Shown piece by piece: positions 36,226 to 45,324 of a DNA stretch of 64,000 nt. Source of the stretch: Bosea sp. (in: a-proteobacteria). Lineage in GTDB: Bacteria; Pseudomonadota; Alphaproteobacteria; Rhizobiales; Beijerinckiaceae. The position numbers and the translations under genes were made by a program. Each line of letters opens with the position of its first letter. Positions within the stretch are counted from its first letter, which is position 1. The notes beneath the pieces are model-generated. The model searched no databases, was not told the DNA's origin, and saw only the letters and a list, made by a program, of their open reading frames with translations. The stretch covers positions 1,292,698-1,356,697 of the forward strand of contig JAAVVV010000001.1 of assembly GCA_023910605.1 (NCBI GenBank), given 5' to 3'.

Positions 36226-36597
36226 TGTTTATCCCTTCTCCAGGCAACCGCCGGGGCGGCCCGCTGCAAATTCGACCGCCAGCTTGTCCCGGCAGGTCAT
36301 TCGCGCCACAGGCTGTTGGTTTCCAATTGGTTAACACGCATGATCTGGATTTTGTGATGGCATGTCTGGAGAATTCTTTGCAAATTGCAAAGGGCTGAAG
36401 CATCGTGTTTTGCAACATTTCGCATTTTGCGATCCGCCGGATCTCGGCCAGGGGATTGGTTCTCCACAACAACACGACACAGAGGCAGATGGCCCTGGCG
36501 CCTTCGAGGAGCCTGTCGCTGACGGAAAGAGGCCCGAGCAGTCTGAACAGCGTCGAAAGATGGGTTCTTGAAACCCCGCGCTTCACCCGAAGTGCGA
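36226..36597. promoter_or_regulatory. Upstream region of the sensory operon, with a 17-bp palindrome
   Basis: No gene is visible in these 372 bp. A perfect palindrome, CTTTGCAAATTGCAAAG, lies at 36376-36392, about 150 bp upstream of the secreted-protein start. A related TTTTGCAAC/TTTTGCGAT pair lies 30 bp further away. The position suits an activator site for the sigma-54 regulator, but this is inference. Confidence 0.4.
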
Positions 36598-37836
36598 TCA
36601 ATGGCCGCCGCGCGCTACGCCGCCACCGGCGACGTCACCCGCGCCCATGTCCACCAGGCTGCGGTAGAGCGCCGGGTCCGTCGCGCCCTCGGTGTTGAAG
36701 ATGAGGATGCGCGCTGCGGCGTCGAGGCCGAGCGCGTCGCGCGCCGCTGGGTCGCGAAGGCAGGCGATGAGGCCCGCAAGGCCCGCGCAGCCGCTCTCCC
36801 CGGCGACGATGGGCGGATCATCATGAAGCGGACGGGCGAGCCGGTTCAATGCCTCGACGGCGGCGGACTCAGGAAGCGTCACGAAGCCGCCAGCGAGGGC
36901 GCCAAGGATCTCCCAGGCGATCGGCGATGGCTCATGGCATTCGAGCATGCCCATGATGGTGGCTTCTCCATGCGGGGCGCTGGCCAGGCGGCCGGCCCTG
37001 GCGCTGGCGAACAGGCAGGCGGCGCGTTCGGGCTCGACCACGACGAGCTTTGGCGCGGCGACGCCGAAGATGTCATGGGCATGGGCGCAGACGGCCGCCG
37101 CGACGCCTCCCACGCCCGCCTGCACGAAGACATGGGTGGGCGGGCCCGGCAGGGCGTCGAACGCCTCGCCCGCCATCACGGTGTAGCCCTGCATGACGGT
37201 GAGCGGGATGTCCTCGTATCCGTCCCAGGATGTGTCGGAGACGACCGTCCAGCCGTTCTGCGACGCCTGCCGGGCGGCCTCCACCACGGAATCGTCATAG
37301 GAGCCCGGCACGGTCACGATGCGCGCGCCGAAGGCGGCTATGGCGGCCACGCGCTCCGGGCTGACCCCGCCATGCACGAAGATGACGCAAGGGCTTCCGA
37401 CCAGCCTGGCCCCCGCGGCCACCGAGCGGCCATGGTTGCCGTCCGTCGCGCAGCACAGGGTCATGCCGGCAGCGATGGCGCGAACCGTGTCCGAAACAAG
37501 CGCGCGCGGATCGACCGGGCGGCCAAGCGCGGCCTCGACCCTGCCAAGCACAAGCCGCATCACGGCATAGGCCCCGCCCAGGGCCTTGAAGCTTTTCAGC
37601 CCGAGCCTGAAGCCCTCATCCTTCACGGCGATGGAGCCGACCCCCAGCGCGGCCGCCAGCGCCGGCAACCGATGAAGCGGCGTCCGCTTGTGGGCCGGGC
37701 AGAGCGTCAGGAGCGCCTCGGCCAGGGCGCGCCCGTCCCGCCCCAGCGCCTGCATGAGATGGGGGCGGGGTGAGGGCGATGCGGCAGGGCGGTGAACGAA
37801 AGGCAAGGGCGTCGATCCGAGGGGAGGGTGAAGCAC
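36598..37836 (-). CDS. dpaL: Diaminopropionate ammonia-lyase
   Basis: 412 residues of the tryptophan-synthase-beta-like PLP fold. The Schiff-base lysine is in KDEGFRLGLKSFKALGGAYA. Other signatures are CCATDGNHGRSVAAGARL, VSDTSWDGYEDIPLTVMQGY, FVQAGVGGVAAAV (phosphate/PLP loop), EPERAACLF and VAGESGCAGL. It degrades 2,3-diaminopropionate to pyruvate and ammonia in the cytoplasm. The start is uncertain: MQALGRDGRALAEAL at residue 28 is an alternative. It stands alone, convergent with nothing recognisable. Confidence 0.9.
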   Translation of the reverse strand: MLHPPLGSTPLPFVHRPAASPSPRPHLMQALGRDGRALAEALLTLCPAHKRTPLHRLPALAAALGVGSIAVKDEGFRLGLKSFKALGGAYAVMRLVLGRVEAALGRPVDPRALVSDTVRAIAAGMTLCCATDGNHGRSVAAGARLVGSPCVIFVHGGVSPERVAAIAAFGARIVTVPGSYDDSVVEAARQASQNGWTVVSDTSWDGYEDIPLTVMQGYTVMAGEAFDALPGPPTHVFVQAGVGGVAAAVCAHAHDIFGVAAPKLVVVEPERAACLFASARAGRLASAPHGEATIMGMLECHEPSPIAWEILGALAGGFVTLPESAAVEALNRLARPLHDDPPIVAGESGCAGLAGLIACLRDPAARDALGLDAAARILIFNTEGATDPALYRSLVDMGAGDVAGGGVARGGH

Positions 37837-38158
37837 AAGCAGGGGCAGGCGCAGCCAAGCTTATCGTGCAGGCGGCGCGGACTGCGCTGTTTTTCTTGCA
37901 GGGGTGGAATGCCCGGCCGTGCCGTCCCCGAGCAAACCCGGCCGTTTGCCCCGGCGCCTGATCAGCAGCGCGGATGGCGAGCCCGGCAGCGAGGCCGATC
38001 CGGATGCCGGACCCACCAAAGCCGGGGCCGCAGGACCGCGCTCGCAAACCTCCGGGCCGATGGCTCTAAACTCCACCTTAACGTGGATCGGTCCTTTTAT
38101 CAGAGGAGTATCGGCTTCGCGGGCGCTGTACCTGCTGCGGCCCGAGGGTGAGAATTCC
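37837..38158. other. Intergenic, 322 bp, divergent promoter space
   Basis: Lies between the divergent dpaL and motA genes. Contains GC-rich inverted stretches but no recognisable gene. The motA ribosome binding site (CGAGGG) is at its right end; I cannot identify a specific flagellar promoter. Confidence 0.5.
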
Positions 38159-39022
38159 ATGCGGCTGATCGTCGGCACAATCATCGTCTTCCTCTGCGTC
38201 TTCGGCGGCTATGCGGCTATGGGCGGCAAGCTCGGCGTGCTTTGGCAGCCATGGGAGTATGTCATCATCCTCGGTGCAGCGATCGGCGCCTTCGTCATCG
38301 GCAACAGCGGGCCGGTGCTCAAGGCCGTGCCCTCCATGCTGGGCACGATCTTCAAGGGCCCCAAGTACAAGCGGGAAGCCTATGTCGAACTGCTGGCGAT
38401 GCAGTTTTCCCTGTACAGGCTTGTGAAGCAGAAGGGTCTGCTCGCGCTCGAGCAGCACATTGAAAATCCAAGCGAATCGACGCTGTTCAACGCCTTCCCG
38501 ACTTTTGCGGCGAACCATCATGCGGTCGAGTTCGTCTGCGACTACATGCGCATGCTGACGCTGGGTGCCGACAACGTCCACGAGATAGACGCCCTCATGG
38601 ACGAGGAGCTGGAGACGCACCACCAGGAGCAGGAGCGTATCGTTGCGGCCATGCAGTCGATCGCCGACGGCACGCCGGCGCTCGGCATCGTCGCCGCCGT
38701 GCTCGGCGTGATCAAGACGATGGGTTCGATCTCCGAGCCGCCGGAAGTGCTGGGACATCTGATCGGCGGCGCGCTTGTCGGCACCTTCTTCGGCGTTTTC
38801 GTCGCCTACGGCTTCTTCGGGCCCATGGCGCAGTCGCTCAAGGGCACCTTCGAGGCGGAATCCAAGTACTATCTTTCGCTCAAGGCGGGCCTCCTCGCCC
38901 ATATCGGCGGCCAGCCGCCGGTGATGGCGGTGGAATTTGCCCGCAAGGCTCTGATGAGCGAAGTCCGCCCGACCTTCGCCGAAGTGGAAGCCGCAACCGC
39001 CAATCTGCCCGCCAATAACTGA
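38159..39022 (+). CDS. motA: Flagellar motor stator protein MotA
   Basis: 287 residues from MRLIVGTIIVFLCVFGGYAA, with GAGG 10 bp upstream. Four membrane helices are visible (residues 1-20, 30-48, about 180-198 and 210-228). The cytoplasmic loop carries the charged patch typical of MotA, and helices 3-4 contain GTPALGIVAAVLGVIKTM and GGALVGTFFGVFVAYGFFGP with the conserved prolines. With MotB it forms the proton channel that drives flagellar rotation. motB follows after 22 bp. Confidence 0.97.
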   Translation: MRLIVGTIIVFLCVFGGYAAMGGKLGVLWQPWEYVIILGAAIGAFVIGNSGPVLKAVPSMLGTIFKGPKYKREAYVELLAMQFSLYRLVKQKGLLALEQHIENPSESTLFNAFPTFAANHHAVEFVCDYMRMLTLGADNVHEIDALMDEELETHHQEQERIVAAMQSIADGTPALGIVAAVLGVIKTMGSISEPPEVLGHLIGGALVGTFFGVFVAYGFFGPMAQSLKGTFEAESKYYLSLKAGLLAHIGGQPPVMAVEFARKALMSEVRPTFAEVEAATANLPANN

Positions 39023-39044
39023 CGCAATCTCCAGTAGTGACCCG

Positions 39045-39908
39045 ATGGCCAAGTCCACCCAGCCGATCATCATCAAGAAGGTCAAGAAGGCCGCTCATGC
39101 GCACCATGGCGGGGCGTGGAAGATCGCGTATGCGGACTTCGTGACCGCCATGATGGCGTTCTTCCTTCTGATGTGGCTGATCAGCATGACGACCCCGGAA
39201 CAGAAGATCGGCCTGGCGGAATACTTCGCGCCGGCGGCTCTGAGCCCCAGCAACAGTGGCGCTGGCGGCGTGCTGATGGGCAATTCCATAGACAGGCCAG
39301 GCAAAAAGTCGTCGGCGCCCCGCGATGGGACGTTGGGCGCCGGGCATGACGAGACAACGCGCCGGGCCAGCTCGAGCAGCTCCAGCGAGGCCAGCCGCCC
39401 GGCCGCCAACGCGCAGGCCCAGCACAGCGCGATCGCCAGCATCCGGCAGGCGCTCCAGAGCATGCCGGAGGTTGCCGAGCTGTCGCGTAACATCGTGGTC
39501 GAGGCGACCAAGGAGGGGGTGAACGTGTCCCTCTTGGACCAGCAGGGGCGCTCCATGTTCCCGGAGGACTCGGTCCAACCCTATGAGCGCACCCGTCTCG
39601 TGATCGAGGCGCTCGCGCCCACGTTGCGGCGGCTGCCCAACCGCCTTTCCATCATCGGCCACACGGCGGCCGTGCGCCCGGGCTCGGTGCAGGCCGTCGA
39701 TTCCTGGGGCATCACCGCGGGGCGTGCGCTCGCCGTGCGCGATATTCTGTCGCAGGCCGGGCTTCCCCACGACCGTTTCGTCTCCGTCGTGGGACGCGCC
39801 GACACCGAGCCGGTTTTCCCCGACAATCCCTACATCGCGCCCAACCGACGGGTGACGATCACGTTGCTCAATGAGGCGCCGCCGCTCCCCTCGGGCGGCT
39901 TGCGCTGA
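39045..39908 (+). CDS. motB: Flagellar motor stator protein MotB
   Basis: 287 residues. A short basic cytoplasmic start (IIIKKVKKAAHAHHGGAWK) precedes one membrane helix with the proton-binding Asp in IAYADFVTAMMAFFLLMWL. A Ser/Ala-rich periplasmic linker leads to the OmpA-like peptidoglycan-binding domain (LSIIGHTAAVRPGS, WGITAGRALAVRDIL, ADTEPVFPDNPYIAPNRRV). Cotranscribed with motA. No other flagellar genes are in the window. Confidence 0.97.
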   Translation: MAKSTQPIIIKKVKKAAHAHHGGAWKIAYADFVTAMMAFFLLMWLISMTTPEQKIGLAEYFAPAALSPSNSGAGGVLMGNSIDRPGKKSSAPRDGTLGAGHDETTRRASSSSSSEASRPAANAQAQHSAIASIRQALQSMPEVAELSRNIVVEATKEGVNVSLLDQQGRSMFPEDSVQPYERTRLVIEALAPTLRRLPNRLSIIGHTAAVRPGSVQAVDSWGITAGRALAVRDILSQAGLPHDRFVSVVGRADTEPVFPDNPYIAPNRRVTITLLNEAPPLPSGGLR

Positions 39909-39939
39909 CGACAAGGCGCTTTCGCTGCCTCTTCACAAT

Positions 39940-40110
39940 CAGGCGGCGCACAGATGTGGTCGGCATCGTCCGTAACGAGGCCCCCCATTCCCCGCCTCGT
40001 CGGCGCCATACTGCTCGAACAGAATGATGAGCGGGCCATGCGGCGCGCCAGATGCATGACGCTGGAAAACAAAGGCCCCGATGAGCGGCAATCCCCTTGT
40101 CAGTCCGCTC
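39940..40110 (+). pseudogene. IS256-family C-terminal remnant, opposite orientation
   Basis: The plus strand carries VVGIVRNEAP, then after a shift PRLVGAILLEQNDERAMRRAR and MTLEN, corresponding to the transposase end seen at 8794-9000. Multiple lesions mark it as old. The rest of 39909-40269 has no recognisable feature. Confidence 0.8.
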
Positions 40111-40269
40111 GCCGTGACTGCCTGACATAACCGCCCGGGCGCACCCGCAAGCGGTCAGTGGTGATCAGTAGCTGCGCCAAGAATTGTGACAGCGCCTCTC
40201 CCGCATCCGCGCAATCACGTGACGCACCGCACGGCATTGCAAACGTGCATAAACGTACGTCGCGGACGC

Positions 40270-42633
40270 TCAGCATGGCAGAAGCCGCCACGTGAAGTGC
40301 GTGTTCCGTGTGATCGCCGCCTTCGAATAAAGCATGTTGACGTAGTCACCGTTCGCCCAGAGCGGTGCGAGATCTGCGTAATGCACCGAGCGTGGATCGC
40401 CTGACTGCCCAGGCGCATTGATGACAACGCTGCGATCGGGATCAGCCAGATCGACGACCATCCGGAAAGAGGCGCCGGCGACAATCCGGAAATCACTGGC
40501 GCGATATCCGGTGTGCATTGGCGTAACTGCCGAACCACCCTTTGGAAATGGTCCGACATCAAGGCTGCGGCTGCTGGCGCGCTCCAGCAGAGGCGTGAGC
40601 ATGTGTTCAAAATAGCCGTGATGCAGTCGGCCCCAGGTCCAGGCCGAAGCATCAGGTCCGAGCCGGGCTGCCAGGTCTCGATAGGCGGCGGCCAGAGAAT
40701 TCTGAAGCAGGAGATCGCGTGCCTGCGCGGGATTTTCACCAAATCTGGCATCTGGATGTTCGATGGACTGGAGAATGCCCTCGGTATCTCCCGGCAGAAC
40801 AAGGGCGGAGGCGAAAGTGTCCACCACAAGGCGTTCAATCAGCGCAGGCTTCAGATGCTTGAGCCACCAGACTTCAAAAAGCGCGGCGGCGGCGCTGGTG
40901 GCCTCAAGCCGGCAATTCCAGTCCTTGAGAAGGGAAAGCGCGGCGGCGGCGTCAAGCACGGGCTCGGCGATATCGGCAAGCAATGCGAGGCACCGCCGCG
41001 CCGGGACTGAAAGAACGTCCGTTTGAAGCGCACGCGACGCAGCGACATCATGCGATCTGGAGCCTGCCAGAACCTCATGGATGCGGGTGGCGCGCGAAGC
41101 ATCGGTCCATTCAAAGCCGACCGGCCAACGCTCATGCGGCCAGTCGGGCGGCAGGTTCAATTCGTTGGCGGTGGCGAAGAATCCCTTTTCCGGGTTAAGC
41201 GTGAAGGGCAGCGATGATGCCGGCACCATGCCCTGCCATTCATGGCTCCCGTCACCCGGCACCGGTACGAGGCCACGCCAGTTCGTCCTCAGGGGAATGA
41301 ATCCACCCGGTGACCAGGCGATGTCGCCTCCCCGGTCGGCATAGACCAGATTGACGGATGGTGTGCCCCAGGCTTCAGCCGCGGCGCGGAAGGTGGTCGG
41401 CGATCTGGCGCGCAACAGTGACAAACTGGCCATATAGGGAGCGGCGCCGGGTTCGAACCACACCGAGCGGATGGACACAGCGCGGGTTTTGCTCTCGTTC
41501 CGCCAGATCACCGGGCCATGGCAGGTCAGATGAAAACTGACCTGCTGGACTGCGCAGCCCTTCACCTCGATCGGTTCGATGATCGGGCGCATGTTGCGCC
41601 AGGCGCCGTGGTGGCGATAGCGATCAGGTGCGGCAGGATCAGTCTCCTCCAGGTAGACATCTTCCTGATCAGCGCCAAAAATGGTGAGCCCGAAGGCGGC
41701 CTCGCCATTATGGCCGATGCTGATGCCCGGCACCGCAGGCTCGCCGGCGCCGACGGCATCGAACCCGGGCGCGGTGAGATGCACGATGTAGCGCAGCGAC
41801 GGCAGCGAATGCGCGCGATGTGGGTCGCTCGCAAGGATTGGCGAGCCTGTCGTCGTGCGCGAGCCGTGCACCACCCAATTGTTCGATCCCGAAAAATCCG
41901 GATCGAACAAGACCTCGTTCATTTCATTGACCCGCCTCCAGAGATGAGCCTGGTCAAGCGTCGCCGCGAGCCGCTCCGGCGTGAAGGTCACGTTCGCCTG
42001 CGCCAGCTTGAAGATGGTCAGCGCCTCCATCGGCACGCTGGCGGCGCAGACGCCTTCGGCGAGCATCACATCGGTCGCTGGCTGGATGAACTTCCTCAAA
42101 AGATCCGCCGCCGCGTCCGCGCGGTCGAGCATGTTCAGTCTCTGCACTTCAGAGATCGCATTGCGGGTCAGGCCATGGCTGCGGATACGCAGAACGTCCT
42201 CGGCCTGCCAGGGCAAAGGTTGCGTGCCCATGATCCCGAATTCCGGCGGCAGAAGGTCCGGACACCGGTCGCAGAGCGCGATGAAGGCGTTGATCCCACC
42301 GACAAATCGCGTGCAGATTTCGCTTGTATCGGGCGCATAGCTTGCCCATTCTGCGGTCATGTCGCCGCGAAAGAGAAAGTGCCGCGAGGCGCGATCCTGT
42401 TCAAGGAAACCTGGACCAAAATCGGCTGCAAGCAGCCCAAGGCCACGCTTTCGCCAGAGATCGATCTGCCAGAGCCTATCCCTGGCGCTGTTGAAACCCT
42501 GCACGAACCAGAGATCCGAGAGGGAAGACGCCTGGATATGGGGAATTCCCCATCTGTCAACGACGATGCAGGCCTCGTCGTGCAAGTCAGGAATGCGAAA
42601 AACATTGTCGGCATCAAAAGGGATTTTTTCCAT
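40270..42633 (-). CDS. Penicillin-acylase-family (Ntn) amidohydrolase
   Basis: 787 residues. The N-terminal DRWGIPHIQASSLSDLWFVQGFNSARDRLWQID is the typical A-chain start. The nucleophile Ser (about 250) is in DPDFSGSNNWVVHGSRTTTG, the expected self-cleavage point giving a small alpha chain and a beta chain of about 540 residues. Beta-chain signatures include SDPHRAHSLPSLRY, GISIGHNGEAAFGLT and GGSAVTPMHTGY. These enzymes hydrolyse side-chain amides such as N-acyl homoserine lactones, penicillins or acylated amines. No signal peptide is seen, which suggests cytoplasmic action on an imported substrate. Divergent from a peptide-type ABC operon. Confidence 0.92.
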   Translation of the reverse strand: MEKIPFDADNVFRIPDLHDEACIVVDRWGIPHIQASSLSDLWFVQGFNSARDRLWQIDLWRKRGLGLLAADFGPGFLEQDRASRHFLFRGDMTAEWASYAPDTSEICTRFVGGINAFIALCDRCPDLLPPEFGIMGTQPLPWQAEDVLRIRSHGLTRNAISEVQRLNMLDRADAAADLLRKFIQPATDVMLAEGVCAASVPMEALTIFKLAQANVTFTPERLAATLDQAHLWRRVNEMNEVLFDPDFSGSNNWVVHGSRTTTGSPILASDPHRAHSLPSLRYIVHLTAPGFDAVGAGEPAVPGISIGHNGEAAFGLTIFGADQEDVYLEETDPAAPDRYRHHGAWRNMRPIIEPIEVKGCAVQQVSFHLTCHGPVIWRNESKTRAVSIRSVWFEPGAAPYMASLSLLRARSPTTFRAAAEAWGTPSVNLVYADRGGDIAWSPGGFIPLRTNWRGLVPVPGDGSHEWQGMVPASSLPFTLNPEKGFFATANELNLPPDWPHERWPVGFEWTDASRATRIHEVLAGSRSHDVAASRALQTDVLSVPARRCLALLADIAEPVLDAAAALSLLKDWNCRLEATSAAAALFEVWWLKHLKPALIERLVVDTFASALVLPGDTEGILQSIEHPDARFGENPAQARDLLLQNSLAAAYRDLAARLGPDASAWTWGRLHHGYFEHMLTPLLERASSRSLDVGPFPKGGSAVTPMHTGYRASDFRIVAGASFRMVVDLADPDRSVVINAPGQSGDPRSVHYADLAPLWANGDYVNMLYSKAAITRNTHFTWRLLPC

Positions 42634-42817
42634 CGCGCGACAATCCCTAATGTGTGTGATGGAGCTGGGGAAGGGTTTGCATGGCCGTTTCAGCGCACAA
42701 TCATCTTCGCCACCGTAGATTATGACAGAAGCTTGTGCGACGCCGCAGGTTCATTTTTTGGATGGTTTCGGATGTCTGGCAGAATTGGCCGTTGAGGCCC
42801 CGATCGGGAGGGTGCGT

Positions 42818-42861
42818 TTGACACGACGATCGACCCCGCTGTATTTTTGAACGATATCGTT
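42818..42861 (+). promoter_or_regulatory. Promoter and palindromic operator of the ABC operon
   Basis: TTGACA (42818-42823), a 16-bp spacer and TGTATT (42840-42845) form a sigma-70 promoter for the transporter operon. The start site would fall within the perfect 12-bp palindrome AACGATATCGTT (42850-42861), well placed for a repressor. The ribosome binding site TAGGAG follows, 11 bp before the ATG at 42888. No regulator gene lies nearby. Confidence 0.6.
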
Positions 42862-42887
42862 AAAGACAGGCATAGGAGCACAATAAT

Positions 42888-44381
42888 ATGCGGAAGATTT
42901 TGACAGCAGGCTTGTGCGCCGTGATGGTGTGGGCCGGTGCAGCTATGGCGCAAACGCCCGGCAAAACCATCACCATTGATCTGCCCAACGATGCGGCCAC
43001 GCTTGATCCCCACCTTCAGTGGGACACGGACAGCTATACGATTTACCGCAATATATTCGACAATCTTGTCACGAGGGATCCATCCGGCAAGATCATAGGC
43101 CAGATTGCCGAAAGCTGGAAGCAACTCGATGACACGACGATCGAGTTTGCAATCCGATCTGGCGTCACCTTCCATGACGGATCGGCGCTGACGCCGGAAG
43201 ATGTCGTCTTCTCGATCCGCCGCATCATCGATCCGGCACTGCGCAGCCCTCAGTTGTCACAGTTTGACCAGATCGCCTCGGCCGATGTCAGCGGGCCGAA
43301 TGCCGTGACAATGAAGACCAGATCGCCGTATCCGGCCTTGCTGGCGCAACTGGTCAAGCTTTCGATCGTGCCAAAGGCAGTGTTGGAGCGCGTGGGCGCG
43401 CAGGCCTTCAACCAGCAACCGGTGGGTTCCGGTCCCTACAAATTGCGTACCTGGCAGCGCGGCGTTTCGGTGACGCTGGATGCTGTCCCGAACTACTGGC
43501 GAGGCGTCCCACCTTTCGCAAGCGCGGAATTCCGCGTCGTGCCCGATGTGGCGACGCGGGTGGCCGATCTTCAAACCGGCCGGGCGGACATCGTTCGGCA
43601 GCTGGGACCGGACGAAGCTGAACGGATCAAACCCGACCAGAAGCTCCAGGTTCTGGCCGCGCCGACCGAGCGGATTGGCTACATGTTCGTCAACGCGCTG
43701 GCAGGGCCGACCCAGGATGTTCGCGTGCGCCGGGCCATCGCCCATGCGATCGACAAGAAGACCCTGATCGAAGCGCTGCTGCAGGGCTATGGCAAGCAGG
43801 TCGACATTGTGCTGACACCGGCCAATTTCGGCTATGTCGAAGGCATCGGCGCGCCTGCATTCGACCCTGGCCGCGCAAGGCAGTTGATCCGTGAGGCAAA
43901 TGCGGTCGGCGCGCAGTTGAGTTTCCTGACCTCCCCGGCCTATGACCGGCGCCTTGTCGAAGCGATCCAGCAGATGCTGCAGGAAGTCGGTTTCAAGGTC
44001 GATATCCAGATGATGGACCATCCAACCTTCCTGCGGCGGCGTCAGGGCCGCCCGGATGAGGCAGGTTCAATATCGCTCGGGCGCTGGAGCTGCGCTTGCC
44101 AGGACGCCGATGGCGTGATCTTTCCGCTGTTTCGCAGCGGCTCGATCTGGGCAAAATACATCAATCCCGAATACGACCAGCAGGTGGACGCAGCGCGTGT
44201 GACGCTCGACGAGGCAAAGCGCCTCGCCAACTATCGCCGCGCGTTCGAGATCCTGCGCGATGACCTGCCGGGCATAGGCCTTTATCAGGACTACGCGATT
44301 TACGCAGCGCGGCGCGAGCTGCGCTGGCAGCCCACCGCGAACGAGGCCTTCTTCCTGTTCGACATGAAGTGGCAACCCTGA
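42888..44381 (+). CDS. ABC transporter substrate-binding protein, peptide/opine family (SBP_bac_5)
   Basis: 497 residues with a signal peptide ending GAAMAQTPGK. The family start TITIDLPNDAATLDPHLQWD is followed by VTRDPSGKIIGQIAESWKQL, FAIRSGVTFHDGSALTPEDV and GSGPYKLRTWQRGVSVTLD. A C-terminal lobe contains VRRAIAHAIDKKTLIEALLQ. It binds the transported peptide-like or amide ligand in the periplasm. First gene of a seven-gene operon that includes an SDR and an amidohydrolase, and divergent from the penicillin acylase. Confidence 0.95.
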   Translation: MRKILTAGLCAVMVWAGAAMAQTPGKTITIDLPNDAATLDPHLQWDTDSYTIYRNIFDNLVTRDPSGKIIGQIAESWKQLDDTTIEFAIRSGVTFHDGSALTPEDVVFSIRRIIDPALRSPQLSQFDQIASADVSGPNAVTMKTRSPYPALLAQLVKLSIVPKAVLERVGAQAFNQQPVGSGPYKLRTWQRGVSVTLDAVPNYWRGVPPFASAEFRVVPDVATRVADLQTGRADIVRQLGPDEAERIKPDQKLQVLAAPTERIGYMFVNALAGPTQDVRVRRAIAHAIDKKTLIEALLQGYGKQVDIVLTPANFGYVEGIGAPAFDPGRARQLIREANAVGAQLSFLTSPAYDRRLVEAIQQMLQEVGFKVDIQMMDHPTFLRRRQGRPDEAGSISLGRWSCACQDADGVIFPLFRSGSIWAKYINPEYDQQVDAARVTLDEAKRLANYRRAFEILRDDLPGIGLYQDYAIYAARRELRWQPTANEAFFLFDMKWQP

Positions 44382-44400
44382 GCGCCGGGAAAACCGGGCC

Positions 44401-45324
44401 ATGTCGCGCTATCTGCTGAGCCGACTGCTGCAAGCTCTCGTGACGACGTTCGGGATCATGACGATCGTCTTCTTCGTCATGCGCCTGTCTGGCGATCCGG
44501 TGCTTCTGCTGGTGCCGGAAGGCGCAACGCGCGAGCACATCGACGCCATCCGCCGCGAGCTGGGCTTTGATCAGCCCTTGTGGAAGCAATACCTCGCGTT
44601 TCTCAAGGGGCTGGCGCAATTCGAGCTTGGCGCATCGGTGGTGCAGCGCGTCCCTGCGTGGGACATCCTAGCCAGCCGCATCCCATACACGCTTGCACTG
44701 GCCGGAGCGGCTCTACTGGTGGCGATCGGCTTTGGGGTGCCCGCTGGCATCGCCATGGCCGTCTGGCGCGGCCGCTGGTTCGAGCGGCCCATCGCGGCCA
44801 TCGTGGTCACGGGCCAGAGCATGCCGACCTTCCTGTCGGGCATTCTGATGATCATGCTGTTTGCGGTGACGCTTCGCTGGCTGCCATCGTCCGGCGTGGA
44901 TGGTCCGGCCTCGGTGATCATGCCGGCGGTCGCGCTGGGGCTTTTGTCCATGTCCACCTTTGCACGGATGGCGCGCATTGCCGTGGTGGACGAACTTGGC
45001 AAGGATTACGTCAGAGCCGGCCTGGCCCGAGGGCTGTCCATAGGGAATGTCGTGGCACGGCATGTGCTGCGCAATGCGGCCATCCCGGTTGTGACGATCG
45101 CGGCGCTGGAAGTTGGCAACCTGCTCGCCGGAGCCATCATCATCGAGACCGTATTTGCCTGGCCGGGCATTGGCCAGCTTGCGATCCAGTCGATCCAGTC
45201 GCGGGATTTTCTCGTGGTGCAGGCGATCGTGCTCTTTGTCTCGCTCGTTTATGTGGCGGTCAACCTTGTAACTGATCTGCTTTATGCGGCGATTGATCCC
45301 CGCATTCGGCTGGCCGACCAATGA
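44401..45324 (+). CDS. ABC transporter permease, DppB/OppB type
   Basis: 307 residues, six membrane segments. Start MSRYLLSRLLQALVTTFGI and DPVLLLVPEGATREHIDAIRR are family features. The EAA-type coupling loop toward the ATPases includes DYVRAGLARGLS and VLRNAAIPVVTIAALEVGNLLAGAII. Inner-membrane channel half, paired with the next gene, which it overlaps by 4 bp. Confidence 0.95.
   Translation: MSRYLLSRLLQALVTTFGIMTIVFFVMRLSGDPVLLLVPEGATREHIDAIRRELGFDQPLWKQYLAFLKGLAQFELGASVVQRVPAWDILASRIPYTLALAGAALLVAIGFGVPAGIAMAVWRGRWFERPIAAIVVTGQSMPTFLSGILMIMLFAVTLRWLPSSGVDGPASVIMPAVALGLLSMSTFARMARIAVVDELGKDYVRAGLARGLSIGNVVARHVLRNAAIPVVTIAALEVGNLLAGAIIIETVFAWPGIGQLAIQSIQSRDFLVVQAIVLFVSLVYVAVNLVTDLLYAAIDPRIRLADQ

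Noticed and set aside
36422..36436. Minus-strand GG-N10-GC sequence as a sigma-54 promoter for the phosphorelay operon
   Set aside because: Only the GG/GC dinucleotides and a few flanking bases fit, and it lies about 190 bp from the gene. Too weak to annotate.
37837..38158. Upstream extension of motA to 37904
   Set aside because: The extra 85 residues lack MotA similarity; MRLIVGTIIVF with a ribosome binding site is the family start.
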